A DNA stretch of 64,000 nucleotides from Mimachlamys varia (Eukaryota; Mollusca; Bivalvia; Pectinida; Pectinidae). Of the stretch, positions 15,101 through 22,610 are shown in pieces (position 1 is the stretch's first letter; each line of letters starts with the position of its first letter). Position numbers and translations under genes: made by a program. Location: the NCBI GenBank assembly GCA_947623455.1, contig OX392532.1, positions 6,700,501 through 6,764,500 of the forward strand, written 5' to 3'. A model generated the notes under the pieces. That model was not told the origin of the DNA. It was given only the letters and a program-made list of their open reading frames with translations, and did not search any database.

Positions 15101-18100
15101 TGGTAGACGGGACCTCCATGTTTACATCACCAGTGAGTATAGGGCTAGAGACTGTCTGGCTCAGATTCACACTAGGAACAGTTTTCTCTCCCGTCATTTT
15201 CATCTGGGCTTTACTCACACCTTGCTGAAATATTTGCTTACTCTTCGACTTCGTTAACGGTGCTTTGGTATCAGTACCGGTATTTTCAGGTGACGCATTG
15301 GCTTCGGTGTTCTGATTTGTAGTATTTTGCGCGGCGGTTGTATGCGAGGCTGCGTTTGGAAATGTGTCGGAGTTAGAATTAATAGAGGTTTGGTTTTGAT
15401 TGGTTTTAGGGTTGGTAAGGGTATTGTTGTTTTGTGGAGTTGTTGATGATCCATCTTCCCGAACTCTGTAAAATACAGAAAAAGGAGCTAGATCATTTGA
15501 ACATAAAAGTATGTTAGGAATCAGTATGTAAACGATAGATCCGCGGACAGGTAGATTACTTCTGATACATCAATATCATTAAAAAAATTGTATTCAAACT
15601 CAAAATCGATTAATCTAGTGGCAAAACATGAACAAAATTATGTTTACACTGAGACTCATGAACGGTACAAGAGAATACGATATGGTGTTTCGGGAGGGTA
15701 AGTGTTTTCTGCTTCGTCGATGACATCCAGAATAAAAAATTAGGTCACACCAAGTATATGTCACGGCCTCAAGATAGGCCAGTCAATTTAGCCACAAAAG
15801 TGTGTTAACCTCAAACTAATGACAACAGAATGTATTCTTTCATTTTTTGGTTAATGAGCATCATACTTATTACAGAAAAAAGTCACCGAAAATCGCAATA
15901 GGGAGAAGTGTTTTTTTGGCCTACTAAAGGATCAGGAAAATTAACAAAATCGCAAGTTTAACCATATTTGAAGGGTGATATTCAGCTCATTTGTAACACT
16001 AGAGTTATGAACTTAACAGTATGGTAAGACAAACTAAACTGCACTACAATTGTGTTAAAATAAATACGGTCTAATTGCGTTCAATGGAATATTGACCTGA
16101 TAATATAGGTAATATTATACAATTATAGCCTTTTGATAAGGTCGATACATGGTTTTATCAACAGGAGAAAAAATTCGTCCTCGGTTGATATTTTTTTCAG
16201 GTCGATAAAACCATGTATCGACCGAAATCAAAAGGCAATAGTAATTTTATTATAAATTAATATTTTTTATTTGAACTCAGACTACAAGAGAAAGATTTTT
16301 TTCAATGACATTTAATCAAATCCTCAAACAATATCATAACAATACAATATTAAATATTTCATGAACACTTTAACAGCTGTTTTTCCGTTTGATATTGATA
16401 GCATCTTTTGGATTATTTGTAAGAACGGCGAATCTGCCGTCTGCCATTACTGTTAACGTTGTTGTTGTCAAGCAGTGCCAAGGTCTTCGGAGCTCTTGAC
16501 GTTACGTCATGTTTCTATTTGTAGAAACACCCAGTCAATCAGCTTTTTTTACCAGCTTTGTTTTCACGAATGGTCAATATGACTTTTATCGGGAATCACG
16601 TGGCGCTATCTTAGCCAATCAGAAAGTGTAAAAAATATCAATTTATAATAATTTAGTATCATTGTTTGGTTATTTCTGTATTGGCCTAGCTATTGGTCCA
16701 AGGCCTGCTATATTGGCCTGACGCGAAGCCGAATGCCAATATAGCAGGCCGAGGACCAATAACTCCGCAATACATGCAAAAAGTCGACCAATACAAAACA
16801 AGAGGCCCAACGGGCCTTAACGGTCATCTGACTACCAATTGTAAAATCACTATGAAAATACGTGTAGTCATTAAATCAAGTTATAATATGCCTGTATAGA
16901 TTGCCATGTTCAAGATAGTGGCCTTCTACGATTTCTGATGGGCTTGAAAAATAACAACACTTTGTTGGGACCATCTCAGGATATCATTTCTGGCAAGTTT
17001 CAGCTCAATTCCACTGGTAGAACTTGAGAAGTTTAGAATGTGTTTTCAAAATGGCCGCTGTGGAGGCCATCTTGGATTTTTGACTACACGAAAAATAACA
17101 ACAGTTTCGTTTTGGCCCCAGTGACCTTGAATGAAAGTCAAGGTCATTTCTTTGAACAAACTTGGTAGCCCTTTATCCCAGCATGCCACAGGCCCAATAT
17201 TAGATCTCTGGGCCTTTTGGTTATTCAGAAGAAGTTGTTTAAAGATTATGACCGTTTTGGCCCCTGTGACCTTGAATGAAAGTCAAGGTCATTTCTTTGA
17301 ACAAACTTGGTAGCCCTTTATCCCAGCATGCCACAGGCCCAATATTAGATCTCTGGGCCTTTTGGTTATTCAGAAGAAAACGTTTAAAGATTATGACCGT
17401 TTTGGCCCCAGTGACCTTGAATGAAAGTCAAGGTCATTTCTTTGAACAAACTTGGTAGCTCTTTATCCCAGCATGTCACAGGCCCAATATCAGGTTTCTG
17501 GGCCTTTTGGTTATTCAGAAGAAGTTGTTTAAAGATTAAGACCGTTTTGGCCCCTGTGACCTTGAATGAAAGTCAAGGTCATTTCTTTGAACAAACTTGG
17601 TTGCCCTTTATCCCAGCATGCCACAGGCCCAATATTAGGTCTCTGTGCCTTTTGGTTATTCAGAAGAAGTCGTTTAAAAATTATGACCGTTTTGTCCCCT
17701 GTGACCTTGAATGAAGGTCAAGGTCATTTCTTTGAACAAACTTGGTAGCCCTTTATCTCAGCATAACACAGGACCAATATCAGGTCTCTGGGCCTTTTGG
17801 TTATTCAGAAGAAGTTGTTTAAAAAGATTTTGACCTTTTTTGCCCCTGTGACCTTGAATGAAGGTCAAGGTCATTTGTTTGAACAAACTTGGTACCACTT
17901 TATCCCAGCATAACACAGGCCCAATATCAGGTCTCTGGGCCTTTTGGTTATTCAGAAGAAGTCGTTCAAAGATTTTGACCTTTTTGGCCCCTGTGACCTT
18001 GAAAGTAGGTCAAGGTCATTGATATGAGGTAACTTTGTAGCACTCCATTCCAGGTACCTACTGGCCAAATATGATCACCCTTGGCCTTTTGGTTAGTGAG

Positions 18101-19908
18101 GAGAAGATTGTCAAACGTTTTTTTACATATCTGACCCCTGTGACTTTGAAAGTTAGTCAAGGTCATTGATATGAGGAAACTTTGTAGCACTCTTTCCCAG
18201 ATACCTACTGGCCAAATATGATCACCCATGGCCTATTGGTTAGTGAGGAAAAGATTGTCAAACGCTTTTTTACATATTTGACCCCTGTGACCTTGAAAGT
18301 TAGTCAAGGTCATCGATATGAGGAAACTTTGTAGCACTCTATCCCAGGTGCCTACTGGCCAAATATCATTACCCTAGACCTTTTGGTTACTGAGAAGAAG
18401 ATTGTTAAAGGTTTTTACATATTTGACCCCTGTGACCTTGAAAACAGGTCAAGGTCATTGAAATGAGGAAACTTTGTAGCACTCAATCCCAGGTGCCTAC
18501 TGGCCAAATATCAGCACCTAGAGCCTTTTGGTTACTAAGAAGAAGATTGTTAAAGGAAAAGTTTACGGACGGCGGACGGCGGACGACGACGGACGAAGCA
18601 TGATGGCAATAGGTCATCTTGACCCTTCGGGTCAGATGACCTAAAAAGTCGGCCAATACAGAAAAAAGTCGGCCGGTACAAGAGTTTGCGCGAAACATTT
18701 ACGTTTACGACAAACGAAAATTGCGTCATAGATGTCATATCGATGAATTCTGCAGAGTTTATTTTCGGGCAGAGCTGATTTTGAACTGTACTCTAATGAT
18801 TGATATCTATTTCGTATGTGAATGTCATATGAAAGTCATATTTTAAGAAATTAAATAAAAACTGACATTGAGATGACATAACCTCATAGATTTCAGTTTG
18901 GTGACATGACAAGAGGTAGCATGTTCAATCTTTTTTAATACTTGTCTCTTGTCCTATATCGGTCAGGCCAAGGTTTCCACGGAGGATTTTAAATCCGTAA
19001 ACACCTAGTTATTAACTTCGGCTATTTAACACAACCTTTATTTGTACCCACGTCAATCGATCGATATGTCTTTCAAGACCCTTTTTAAAAACTAGTCTGT
19101 CATTCTATCAACACAAGCATTCATCTAAATTAAAATGGGGATATAACTTCCTCAATGTTTCTGTCGTATGGCTAAAGGACAGGCTATTTGCACGAAGTTG
19201 TGCATTACTACAAAAGCTTTCTATTTAAAGAACTTCTCAGAATTATAAGTCTGGTCTGAACAAAGGCTAAAAGCGGCAGTCAGGTCTTAGATCCAATATA
19301 TTGATGACTAATAATACATATATTATTTTAATTACGTATTAAAAACACACAACACGAATATGCATGTACTAGGTTTACCTTATACTGAATGTAACAATAA
19401 AATAACTTTATGATGTATGTCATATTGTATATCAATATATTGCTATTGTTTTACAGTCTTTTTAGAGAATAGTACTTGAGCTATGACAATATTGCCTATT
19501 TCCATCAATTCTTGCTATATCCACGATCACTCTGCGTATATATACCAGTTACCACTAATTAGGAGATGGTTTTACCTAGTTATAAGTATACTGTCCAAAT
19601 CCTCTTACATATGTTTGAAATATTGTCGTTCTTTATACTAAATATCTATACAGTATAATACATTGTATACTATATATGTCATTATATTGTAAACTTCTAT
19701 GTACATATATAATGTAGTAATTGATATTTGATTTGATCTGATAATGATTTGTATTCTTGTACATATACCTACTGTACATGTGTGTGAATCCTTGAGATTA
19801 CGAACGTTATAATAATGTTAAATGTTACACTCGTGGCACAAATTTCATAACATACCTCGTATCATCGGCCCTTTTAGGGGGCGCTTTCTTGCTCCCTCCG
19901 GACCCCAT
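1..19908 (-). CDS. NWD1-like: Gene A: NACHT and WD-repeat protein (NWD1/NWD2-like STAND ATPase), 3' end beyond window
   Basis: This is a spliced gene read leftward. I find 18 coding exons: 19908-19856, 15465-15062, 13327-13125, 12912-12797, 12427-12216, 10886-10752, 7781-7653, 7079-6871, 6332-6187, 5881-5779, 5429-5214, 4046-3716, 3042-2890, 2548-2402, 2251-2038, 1875-1719, 1228-1060 and 194-1. Every junction is GT..AG and the reading phase is kept across all 17 introns, giving about 1,097 codons. Domain order: low-complexity N terminus (1-140), DUF4062-like domain (about 144-240), linker, NACHT (about 488-640), helical region (640-975), WD repeats from about 1008 onward. Family members are intracellular STAND ATPases in which WD propellers hold the NACHT domain inactive until a ligand binds; the ligand here is unknown. 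Family assignment is firm. NWD1 versus NWD2 orthology is not resolved. Exon edges may be off by a few bases. Confidence 0.9.
195..1059 (-). other. Gene A intron 17
   Basis: Noncoding. Its first 350 bases next to exon 18 resemble 63389-63760, the intron flank of the paralogous gene B exon (shared patches such as ttgttcagg and cgcattactc). The rest is AT-rich with nothing recognisable. Confidence 0.6.
1060..1228 (-). CDS. Gene A exon 17: first WD repeat
   Basis: Residues 977-1033 end with LTGHQGPVLSVDIRQDGKVA, the GH dipeptide and following strands of the first beta-propeller blade. The blade is completed by exon 18 with DSVKTWD. Acceptor accccag, donor gtaagt. Confidence 0.9.
1410..1592. repeat. 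45-bp tandem repeat, four copies
   Basis: Unit starts CACTTAATYGTMACAGTCTA and recurs at 1410, 1455, 1500 and 1545; the last copy is diverged. It lies in the intron between gene A exons 16 and 17. Confidence 0.9.
1719..1875 (-). CDS. Gene A exon 16: helical repeats before the WD propeller
   Basis: Residues 924-976 (HVLDDFAFARKLYPKDRDLE..., SQGALLYDPLQLAPQLMDRL) match the ..L..D..QLA.Q.. helical pairs that precede WD repeats in this family. Donor gtatgt, acceptor aatcag. Confidence 0.88.
2038..2251 (-). CDS. Gene A exon 15: helical region with QPL..YN.R.L motif
   Basis: Residues 853-924 begin with a Lys-rich patch (GKKKPYVDKKKK) and continue SSQPLIHGDTYNMRRLNNAP, then YHRTQVDVLELKNECLLNFE. 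I chose the internal acceptor ttaaag at 2252, because the more upstream acceptor at about 2288 would read into a stop in the required phase. Confidence 0.85.
2402..2548 (-). CDS. Gene A exon 14: helical region
   Basis: Residues 804-853 read VERGSDGIRVLYWYHRQFIE, then a basic segment and LADFFCGKWAD. The WYHRQF..A motif is characteristic of this part of the family. Acceptor ccatag, donor gtgagt. Confidence 0.9.
2890..3042 (-). CDS. Gene A exon 13: RNGLSE helical motif
   Basis: Residues 753-804 carry RNGLSESELEDILSCDDDVL, then FWVPPVRRLPPLLLVRLK. The RNGL(S/T)E..LEDILS signature is found after the NACHT ATPase in many STAND proteins with WD repeats and marks the winged-helix-like region. Confidence 0.92.
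3043..3715. other. Gene A intron 12, nothing recognised
   Basis: 673 bases of AT-rich sequence between exons 13 and 12, without a convincing ORF or repeat. Confidence 0.6.
3716..4046 (-). CDS. Gene A exon 12: NACHT-associated winged-helix/helical region
   Basis: Residues 643-753 include the aromatic-acidic start DEEDFWLVPEL, a helix ending QQWLKSRNRTLT, and then TSHGQIFVSRALGYLTA. This is the helical region following NACHT in the family. It joins exon 13 to give the A-(S)-R-N-G-L-S-E-S-E-L-E pattern typical of these proteins. Confidence 0.88.
4060..4860 (-). pseudogene. Reverse-transcriptase retroelement relic with 3' tail
   Basis: On the minus strand, 4858-4616 translates with YTLGIPTGTTCARRFAWLVF, a decayed form of the GIPMGTNCAPLLADLF motif of a reverse-transcriptase family common in molluscs and amphioxus. 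Further downstream (4615-4460) scrambled pieces of its DDF..PIVNFPFLD..IP region can be read, and 4450-4060 is the family's 3' tail, ending near AATCGATTTTGAGT. Frames are broken, so it is dead. It sits in the intron between gene A exons 12 and 11. Penelope-like affinity is possible but unproven. Confidence 0.75.
5214..5429 (-). CDS. Gene A exon 11: NACHT Walker B
   Basis: Residues 571-642 contain PLVVLLDSLDQI (Walker B, Asp598 and Asp601), then RSLFWLPRTLSKHVKLIVST, the sensor strand. Spacing from Walker A is about 87 residues, usual for NACHT. The exon is 72 codons in phase 0. Donor gtgaag, acceptor ataacag. Confidence 0.92.
5430..6186. other. Gene A introns 9 and 10 around exon 10
   Basis: Two short introns (5430-5778 and 5882-6186) flank exon 10. 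No repeats or ORFs of interest were seen. Confidence 0.6.
5779..5881 (-). CDS. Gene A exon 10: NACHT, RFIGTTPDS segment
   Basis: Residues 536-570 give RFIGTTPDSSNISGLLLSII, a strongly conserved post-P-loop strand and helix of NWD-family NACHT domains. Acceptor ttgatag, donor gtgaga. Confidence 0.9.
6187..6332 (-). CDS. Gene A exon 9: NACHT Walker A (P-loop)
   Basis: Residues 488-536 carry KPLIIHGASGCGKTSLMA. GASGCGKTS (505-513, Lys511) is a complete Walker A nucleotide-binding loop preceded by a hydrophobic strand, so the ATPase site is intact here. The reading frame of the P-loop is reached only through the splice phase from exon 8, which supports the model. Confidence 0.93.
6495..6785. repeat. 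Dispersed repeat, copy 1
   Basis: About 290 bp matching 53240-53482 in the same orientation, with shared blocks such as GCTGTTTCGTCCTCCTA and ACTCTTCAGTGATG, then TAGTTCTGTATAATTTCAAA. It looks like a short non-autonomous element; class not determined. Confidence 0.75.
6871..7079 (-). CDS. Gene A exon 8: helical segment before NACHT
   Basis: Residues 418-487 begin GIDPDYPEHQKYLNTMTEDF and end with a Cys-rich helix. The exon ends in phase 0 immediately before the NACHT P-loop exon. The family commonly places an HxxYL-type helix at this point. Donor gtaagc, acceptor tatgcag. Confidence 0.86.
7080..7652. other. Gene A intron 7, nothing recognised
   Basis: 573 bases. A 111-codon open frame at 7301-7636 on the plus strand has no recognisable domain and lies opposite to an intron; I do not call it a gene. 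Confidence 0.55.
7653..7781 (-). CDS. Gene A exon 7: pre-NACHT helical linker
   Basis: Residues 375-418 (SGGTDEYWQKSRMLLNTLEE...) form an amphipathic helical stretch ending in VQWTDK. Acceptor tttctag, donor gtacgt, phase 1 on both sides. Confidence 0.83.
8040..9605. repeat. 21-bp minisatellite, about 74 copies
   Basis: Unit GACGTGTTGTACTGTGTCTGT with point variants (GTATCTGT, GGCG, GAAG). Because 21 is a multiple of three, it produces long open frames in several phases on both strands (CCTVSVT, LYCVCDV, HVTDTVQ); these are not genes. Higher-order copies exist: a variant block at 8361 recurs at 8545. It lies in the intron between gene A exons 7 and 6. Confidence 0.97.
9850..10440 (-). pseudogene. 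Reverse-transcriptase retroelement relic, second copy
   Basis: The minus strand carries broken pieces of the same RT family (YDKR.DDF, NFPFLDSYIPASQTYGV) around 10350-10250, followed by the same 3' tail down to AAAATCGATT at 9871-9880. It aligns along its length with the relic at 4060-4620. Confidence 0.7.
10752..10886 (-). CDS. Gene A exon 6: pre-NACHT helical linker
   Basis: Residues 330-375 encode TEKEIQKGMLDVPNP, then a Cys-Leu-Trp-Phe-Trp-Arg-Lys segment, matching the linker of NWD-type proteins. It is in frame with both neighbouring exons. The upstream intron is 1.3 kb; the downstream intron carries the 21-bp minisatellite. Confidence 0.85.
10887..12215. other. Gene A intron 5
   Basis: Contains a retroelement 3' tail fragment in plus orientation at about 11625-11790 (CTCTTGTACTTTTACGAGGG ... 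GACGCTTTGGTATT). The rest is AT-rich with nothing recognised. Confidence 0.6.
12216..12427 (-). CDS. Gene A exon 5: linker after DUF4062-like domain
   Basis: Residues 259-330 include WYLRDDNAVPPEYVLQPISK and a charged helical stretch. The WY..DDNAVPPEY.LQPI pattern is a recognisable family signature between the DUF4062-like and NACHT regions. Donor gtaagt, acceptor attttag. Confidence 0.87.
12428..12796. other. Gene A intron 4, nothing recognised
   Basis: 369 bases, AT-rich with poly-T runs. Confidence 0.55.
12797..12912 (-). CDS. Gene A exon 4: end of DUF4062-like domain
   Basis: The exon starts in phase 0 with SLLANKYGYRSPPRTVP, the KYGYRP-type strand-loop that closes the DUF4062-like fold, then DEFHTLLGGVDDEEGKTLLTK. 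Acceptor is cacacag and donor gtaagt. Joining to exon 5 gives KWYLRDDNAVPPEYVL, typical of the family. Confidence 0.88.
13081..13154. repeat. 37-bp tandem duplication across an exon-intron border
   Basis: TACTCACAACCAAGTTTGGT at 13081 and TACTCACAACGAAGTTTGGT at 13118 are 37 bp apart. The right copy holds the true exon 3 donor and the left copy an intronic duplicate. Confidence 0.85.
13125..13327 (-). CDS. Gene A exon 3: DUF4062-like domain core
   Basis: Residues 153-220 contain DTMYERNTWMREAYPRL, then VVDMRWGIRDD and a conserved Cys-Met-Glu-Leu stretch, ending in NFV. The VDMRWG motif after a strand of about 10 residues is the hallmark of this domain in NWD-type proteins. The donor is gtgagt at 13124. 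A second copy of the exon end and donor lies 37 bp into the intron (see finding). Confidence 0.9.
13328..15061. other. Gene A intron 2
   Basis: Apart from the foldback element at 14644-14784 I see nothing that can be named. Short open frames here show no recognisable domain. Confidence 0.55.
14644..14784. mobile_element. 141-bp foldback (MITE-like) element
   Basis: Imperfect inverted repeat: GGTTACATCATA at 14644 pairs with TATGATGTAACC at 14784, and further in GCAATATGTCA pairs with TGACATATTGC and GGGGCGG with CCGCCCC. GC content of the centre is far above the surroundings. It lies in gene A intron 2. No coding capacity. Confidence 0.75.
15062..15465 (-). CDS. Gene A exon 2: polar linker and start of DUF4062-like domain
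   Basis: The 404-nt exon (residues 18-153) is rich in Asn, Thr, Ser and Gln, with no fold expected over its first 110 residues. It ends with VRIFTSSTFT, the first beta strand of the DUF4062-like domain that opens NWD and TEP1-type proteins. Acceptor tttacag and donor gtacgt are clear, and the split codon restores the expected Asp after STFT when joined to exon 3. Confidence 0.85.
15590..15775 (-). mobile_element. Retroelement 3' tail fragment
   Basis: Minus-strand copy of the dispersed RT-family tail: AACTCAAAATCGATTAA at 15598-15614, then GCAAAACATGAACAAA and the GTTTTCTGCTTCGTCGATGA block, as at 4190 and 9945. Confidence 0.75.
16129..16235. mobile_element. Foldback element with about 31-bp arms
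   Basis: CCTTTTGAT..GGTCGATACA (left arm, 16129-16159) pairs with TGTATCGACC...ATCAAAAGG (right arm, 16204-16235) around a 44-base loop. Confidence 0.8.
16691..16761. mobile_element. Foldback element with 27-bp arms
   Basis: TATTGGTCC-GGCCTGCTATATTGGC at 16691-16717 pairs with 16735-16761, with two mismatched bases and a 17-base loop. It lies about 36 bp left of the tandem-cored element. Confidence 0.85.
16797..18644 (+). mobile_element. Non-autonomous element with terminal hairpins and 145-bp tandem core
   Basis: The left end carries a hairpin AGGCCCAACGGGCCT followed by GGTCATCTGAC; the right end carries GACCCTTCGGGTC inside GGTCATCT..AGATGACC. Between 17105 and about 18540 lies a tandem array: five to six copies of a 145-bp unit (CCTTGAATGAAAGTCAAGGT...) that grades into about four related diverged copies. 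The open frames inside (MKVKVISLNKLG...) come from repetition. Bivalve genomes contain tandem-cored non-autonomous elements (pearl type, linked to Helitrons); membership here is inferred. Confidence 0.7.
18645..19855. other. Proximal part of gene A intron 1
   Basis: AT-rich. Starts with a short repeat of AAAAAGTCGGCC (18645-18680). Nothing else recognised. Confidence 0.5.
19856..19908 (-). CDS. Gene A exon 1: start codon and putative N-myristoylation signal
   Basis: The exon encodes MGSGGSKKAPPKRADDT plus two bases of the next codon, then the donor gtatgt. The ATG sits in a good Kozak context (aagATGG) and splices in frame into exon 2 at 15465. An upstream in-frame reading exists, but Gly2, Ser6 and the basic run KK..KR fit the N-myristoyltransferase consensus, which favours this start. 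If used, the protein would be attached to membranes at its N terminus. The remaining upstream bases to about 20034 are read as 5' UTR. Confidence 0.75.
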
Positions 19909-20403
19909 CTTGGTGTATTTTGTCACATATGAGATTTCGGCTATTCGTCCGTCATGTCGACATTTTTGTGTGGGATTCCCCCTCGCTCTGTCATACCCGT
20001 AGTAAGTATCGATACAAACCAGACTGCTCGTCACAGTACTTTAAATAGCTGTCTATTGTGGGCATAACGGGTAGTTAACGTTGACTGTTCTTTGTTCCTT
20101 CAGCACAGAAAGAACCGGTGCATGTTGACAATTTGGTATCTTGCCCATGTGCCAGTTGAATACATTTTTATCGGCAAATGATGCGTACGATAAACAAAAG
20201 ACAAAAATTGTTTGTTTATGTTGAGACATCCAGTTGGTATAATCTACCACAACTTGATAATGACATTATTGTAAATCATTTTAGTGAACAACTGATCAAG
20301 AAATACACAATTAAATATCAGCGTATTTAGTTATTTTAGTTTTAACATTTAAGCATTGATGACAATTGTTTTTTTAGTTTCATTGGGGTATGAAACAAAT
20401 TTT

Positions 20404-20455
20404 GATTGCAAACTGTATGAATCCGCGATGCGGATTCTTACAAAAGTTTGCAATC
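20404..20455. repeat. Nested perfect hairpin
   Basis: Outer arms GATTGCAAACT (20404-20414) and AGTTTGCAATC (20445-20455); inner arms GAATCCGC (20419-20426) and GCGGATTC (20430-20437) with a 3-base loop. Internal loops are 4 and 7 bases. Confidence 0.85.
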
Positions 20456-20960
20456 AATATTTTTTTTTTGGATGCTAGGTACAATGTACCTTCATTATAT
20501 TGGTTTTCCATTTTGAATACCTGTGTTGGCTGTAAATACAAAACAGTGAGTTGTTTTACTAGGTGTTCTGTTCCTATAATTTTGTTTAAATGGCGATATG
20601 GCTTGGAGGTGCCACATCACATGTTGGTAAATGGTTCTGACAAGTTGTTGGAATCTCTAACATAACCTCGCAAGATAGACATCCTCTGCATGGAAATACA
20701 TGTTTACTACATTAATATCGCCGTCGTGGATGACCACATATATCTGTTCACAGTTTAGATATACTCGTCTCGATGCTCCTGGAGTGGCAAAACGGCGCAA
20801 TCTTTCCGTCTGGATATGAGTTTGCAGAATACTATTGTTTCATCAACTTTGATGTAATTGTATATTCAAAGATTGACCTTTATTATCTGAAATGTTAGTG
20901 TGTAAGATATTAAAACTCAATCCAGGTTCCATGTGATCAACATGTGTTTGTTAGCGTTAC

Positions 20961-21172
20961 CTCTACTGTTGAAACCATCACGTGATTCATAAATTAAACT
21001 CAGTTTGTTTTTTAAATGTAGAACTATATAACAAAAGCGATATAGATTGTTCAGTTATAATTATCAATGAAGAGTGTGACAAAAATGACAATATCATGAT
21101 GTTGTGTATCACCAAGAAATAATGTTGTATTCCAGAACGTCAGTTTATATGGAATTCGAATGGGCATTCTGA
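20961..21172 (+). repeat. Direct repeat, left copy (partner 24881-25035)
   Basis: Shared blocks CTGTTGAAACC.TCAC, ATTCCAGAACGT.AG and GAATGGGCAT occur in the same order and orientation at 24881-25035. Confidence 0.7.
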
Positions 21173-21544
21173 GTTTTTTTGAGTTTTGACATTTTTGCCT
21201 CGCTCCGTCTTATTGAAACTAGTAAACTCTGATCACTTCATTTCCCATTTTCCGCGTTTTGTTTTGTTTTTTACTTATATGTTATATCTGTACCTAACTA
21301 GGGTGTTATACCTGTTCATGAAACTTATAACTCTAAATTTCTGTAGGCTAGCTTGACCAGAGGGGCCTGGAAGCTTGTAACACTTACAGCGTAGTTTTAG
21401 GACCTAAACTACGGTTTCTAGAAAAAGTGTTATGGTTTTTGGAGTTAGGATTAAGGTGATATTTTTATTCGAAGTTGATCAAAGCCGCCAAAGGTATAAA
21501 TACTCTAAAAAACTTAGTTTATGAAACTCGCGCAAATTAAGTGA

Positions 21545-22610
21545 ACTGCGAAACAGGACATATACTATTTGCACGAGGTTCACTTGCCTTCATCAGCCTA
21601 TACAAGAAACAAAATAAACATTCAATCCTTATATTTACGTTAAGTGTTTTAAATTTCCCACCATTCCCATATACTTTAAGCTGACGGAGTCACACGGTGC
21701 TTCACTTTGTTACTATGTTGCACGCTTATCGTCATGTATGTTCATACGCGGAACAGCTGATCGGTAGTTTCATTTATCAATAGGCAACAGAAAAATGTAG
21801 CCCAGATATAAGATTTTTGTCGTAATTTTTTCATGTGCTTCTACAACTTTAATTTTCATTACGAATGGATTTCTTTGCATCGCACAGCGGTTAAAGTTAT
21901 CGGAAATCTGATTTCGAATAGGCCTAAACATATTGAAAACGTCTCAATAACAGTGGAATCAGGCTAAGCCTGTTGATAAAAATATGATAATGAGATTGGT
22001 GACATGTGATCAGCTGGATAAATGTTTGGACGATTTTAACTTGGGACATACGAGACAGACCCAACCGTGAACTGAAAGCCTTTGTGGTAGGCACATGGTA
22101 TGGTTATGCATTGACAAAATCACAGATGTCTTACATCTTGTTTTAGACCTAAACTAAGGCTTAAAGAAAAATTATACACTTTTGGACGTTTAGATCAATT
22201 TCGATAAAAATGTCTCCCTCATCTAATTTCTCCAAAAGTATGAGACTATTTTAGACACCGTATTTGAGGTCCAAAAACTACGCTTTAAGTGTAACAAATT
22301 ATTGGCCCTATAGTTAATCTAGATCACGAAGGTTAGCTCATACAGTCGTCTAATTACTTTCGTGAACAGGTAACAACTGCATAATATAAGCTAACGTTTG
22401 TAACTTCTTAAAAGAGAACAAATTTCTTTGACTAATCTTAAACAATTTATGGAAGTATCGGATATGATATAAAATCACGATATCTGACTGCCAAGTAGAT
22501 GATCACATTTCACACGATCATCGAGGGGATGTATGAGGAATTTAGAACCAACAGTATTTCCTTAGTTCAAGTATTATTTAAGCTATCTGAGATATGATGT
22601 TGGCATATCT
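21545..22610 (+). repeat. Left arm of large inverted repeat
   Basis: Aligns, reverse-complemented, with 23800-24725. Examples: GGTGCTTCACTTTGTTAC (left) against the complement of GTAACAAAAGTGAAGCACC (24573); TAACAGTGGAATCAGGC against GCCTAATTCCACTGTTA; CACGATCATCGAGG against CCTCGATGATCGTG. Identity looks moderate, with indels. Noncoding. Confidence 0.75.

Noticed and set aside
17131..17748. Repeated 60-residue ORFs (MKVKVISLNKLGSPLSQ...)
   Set aside because: Each is one 145-bp tandem unit of a non-autonomous element read in frame until the next stop.
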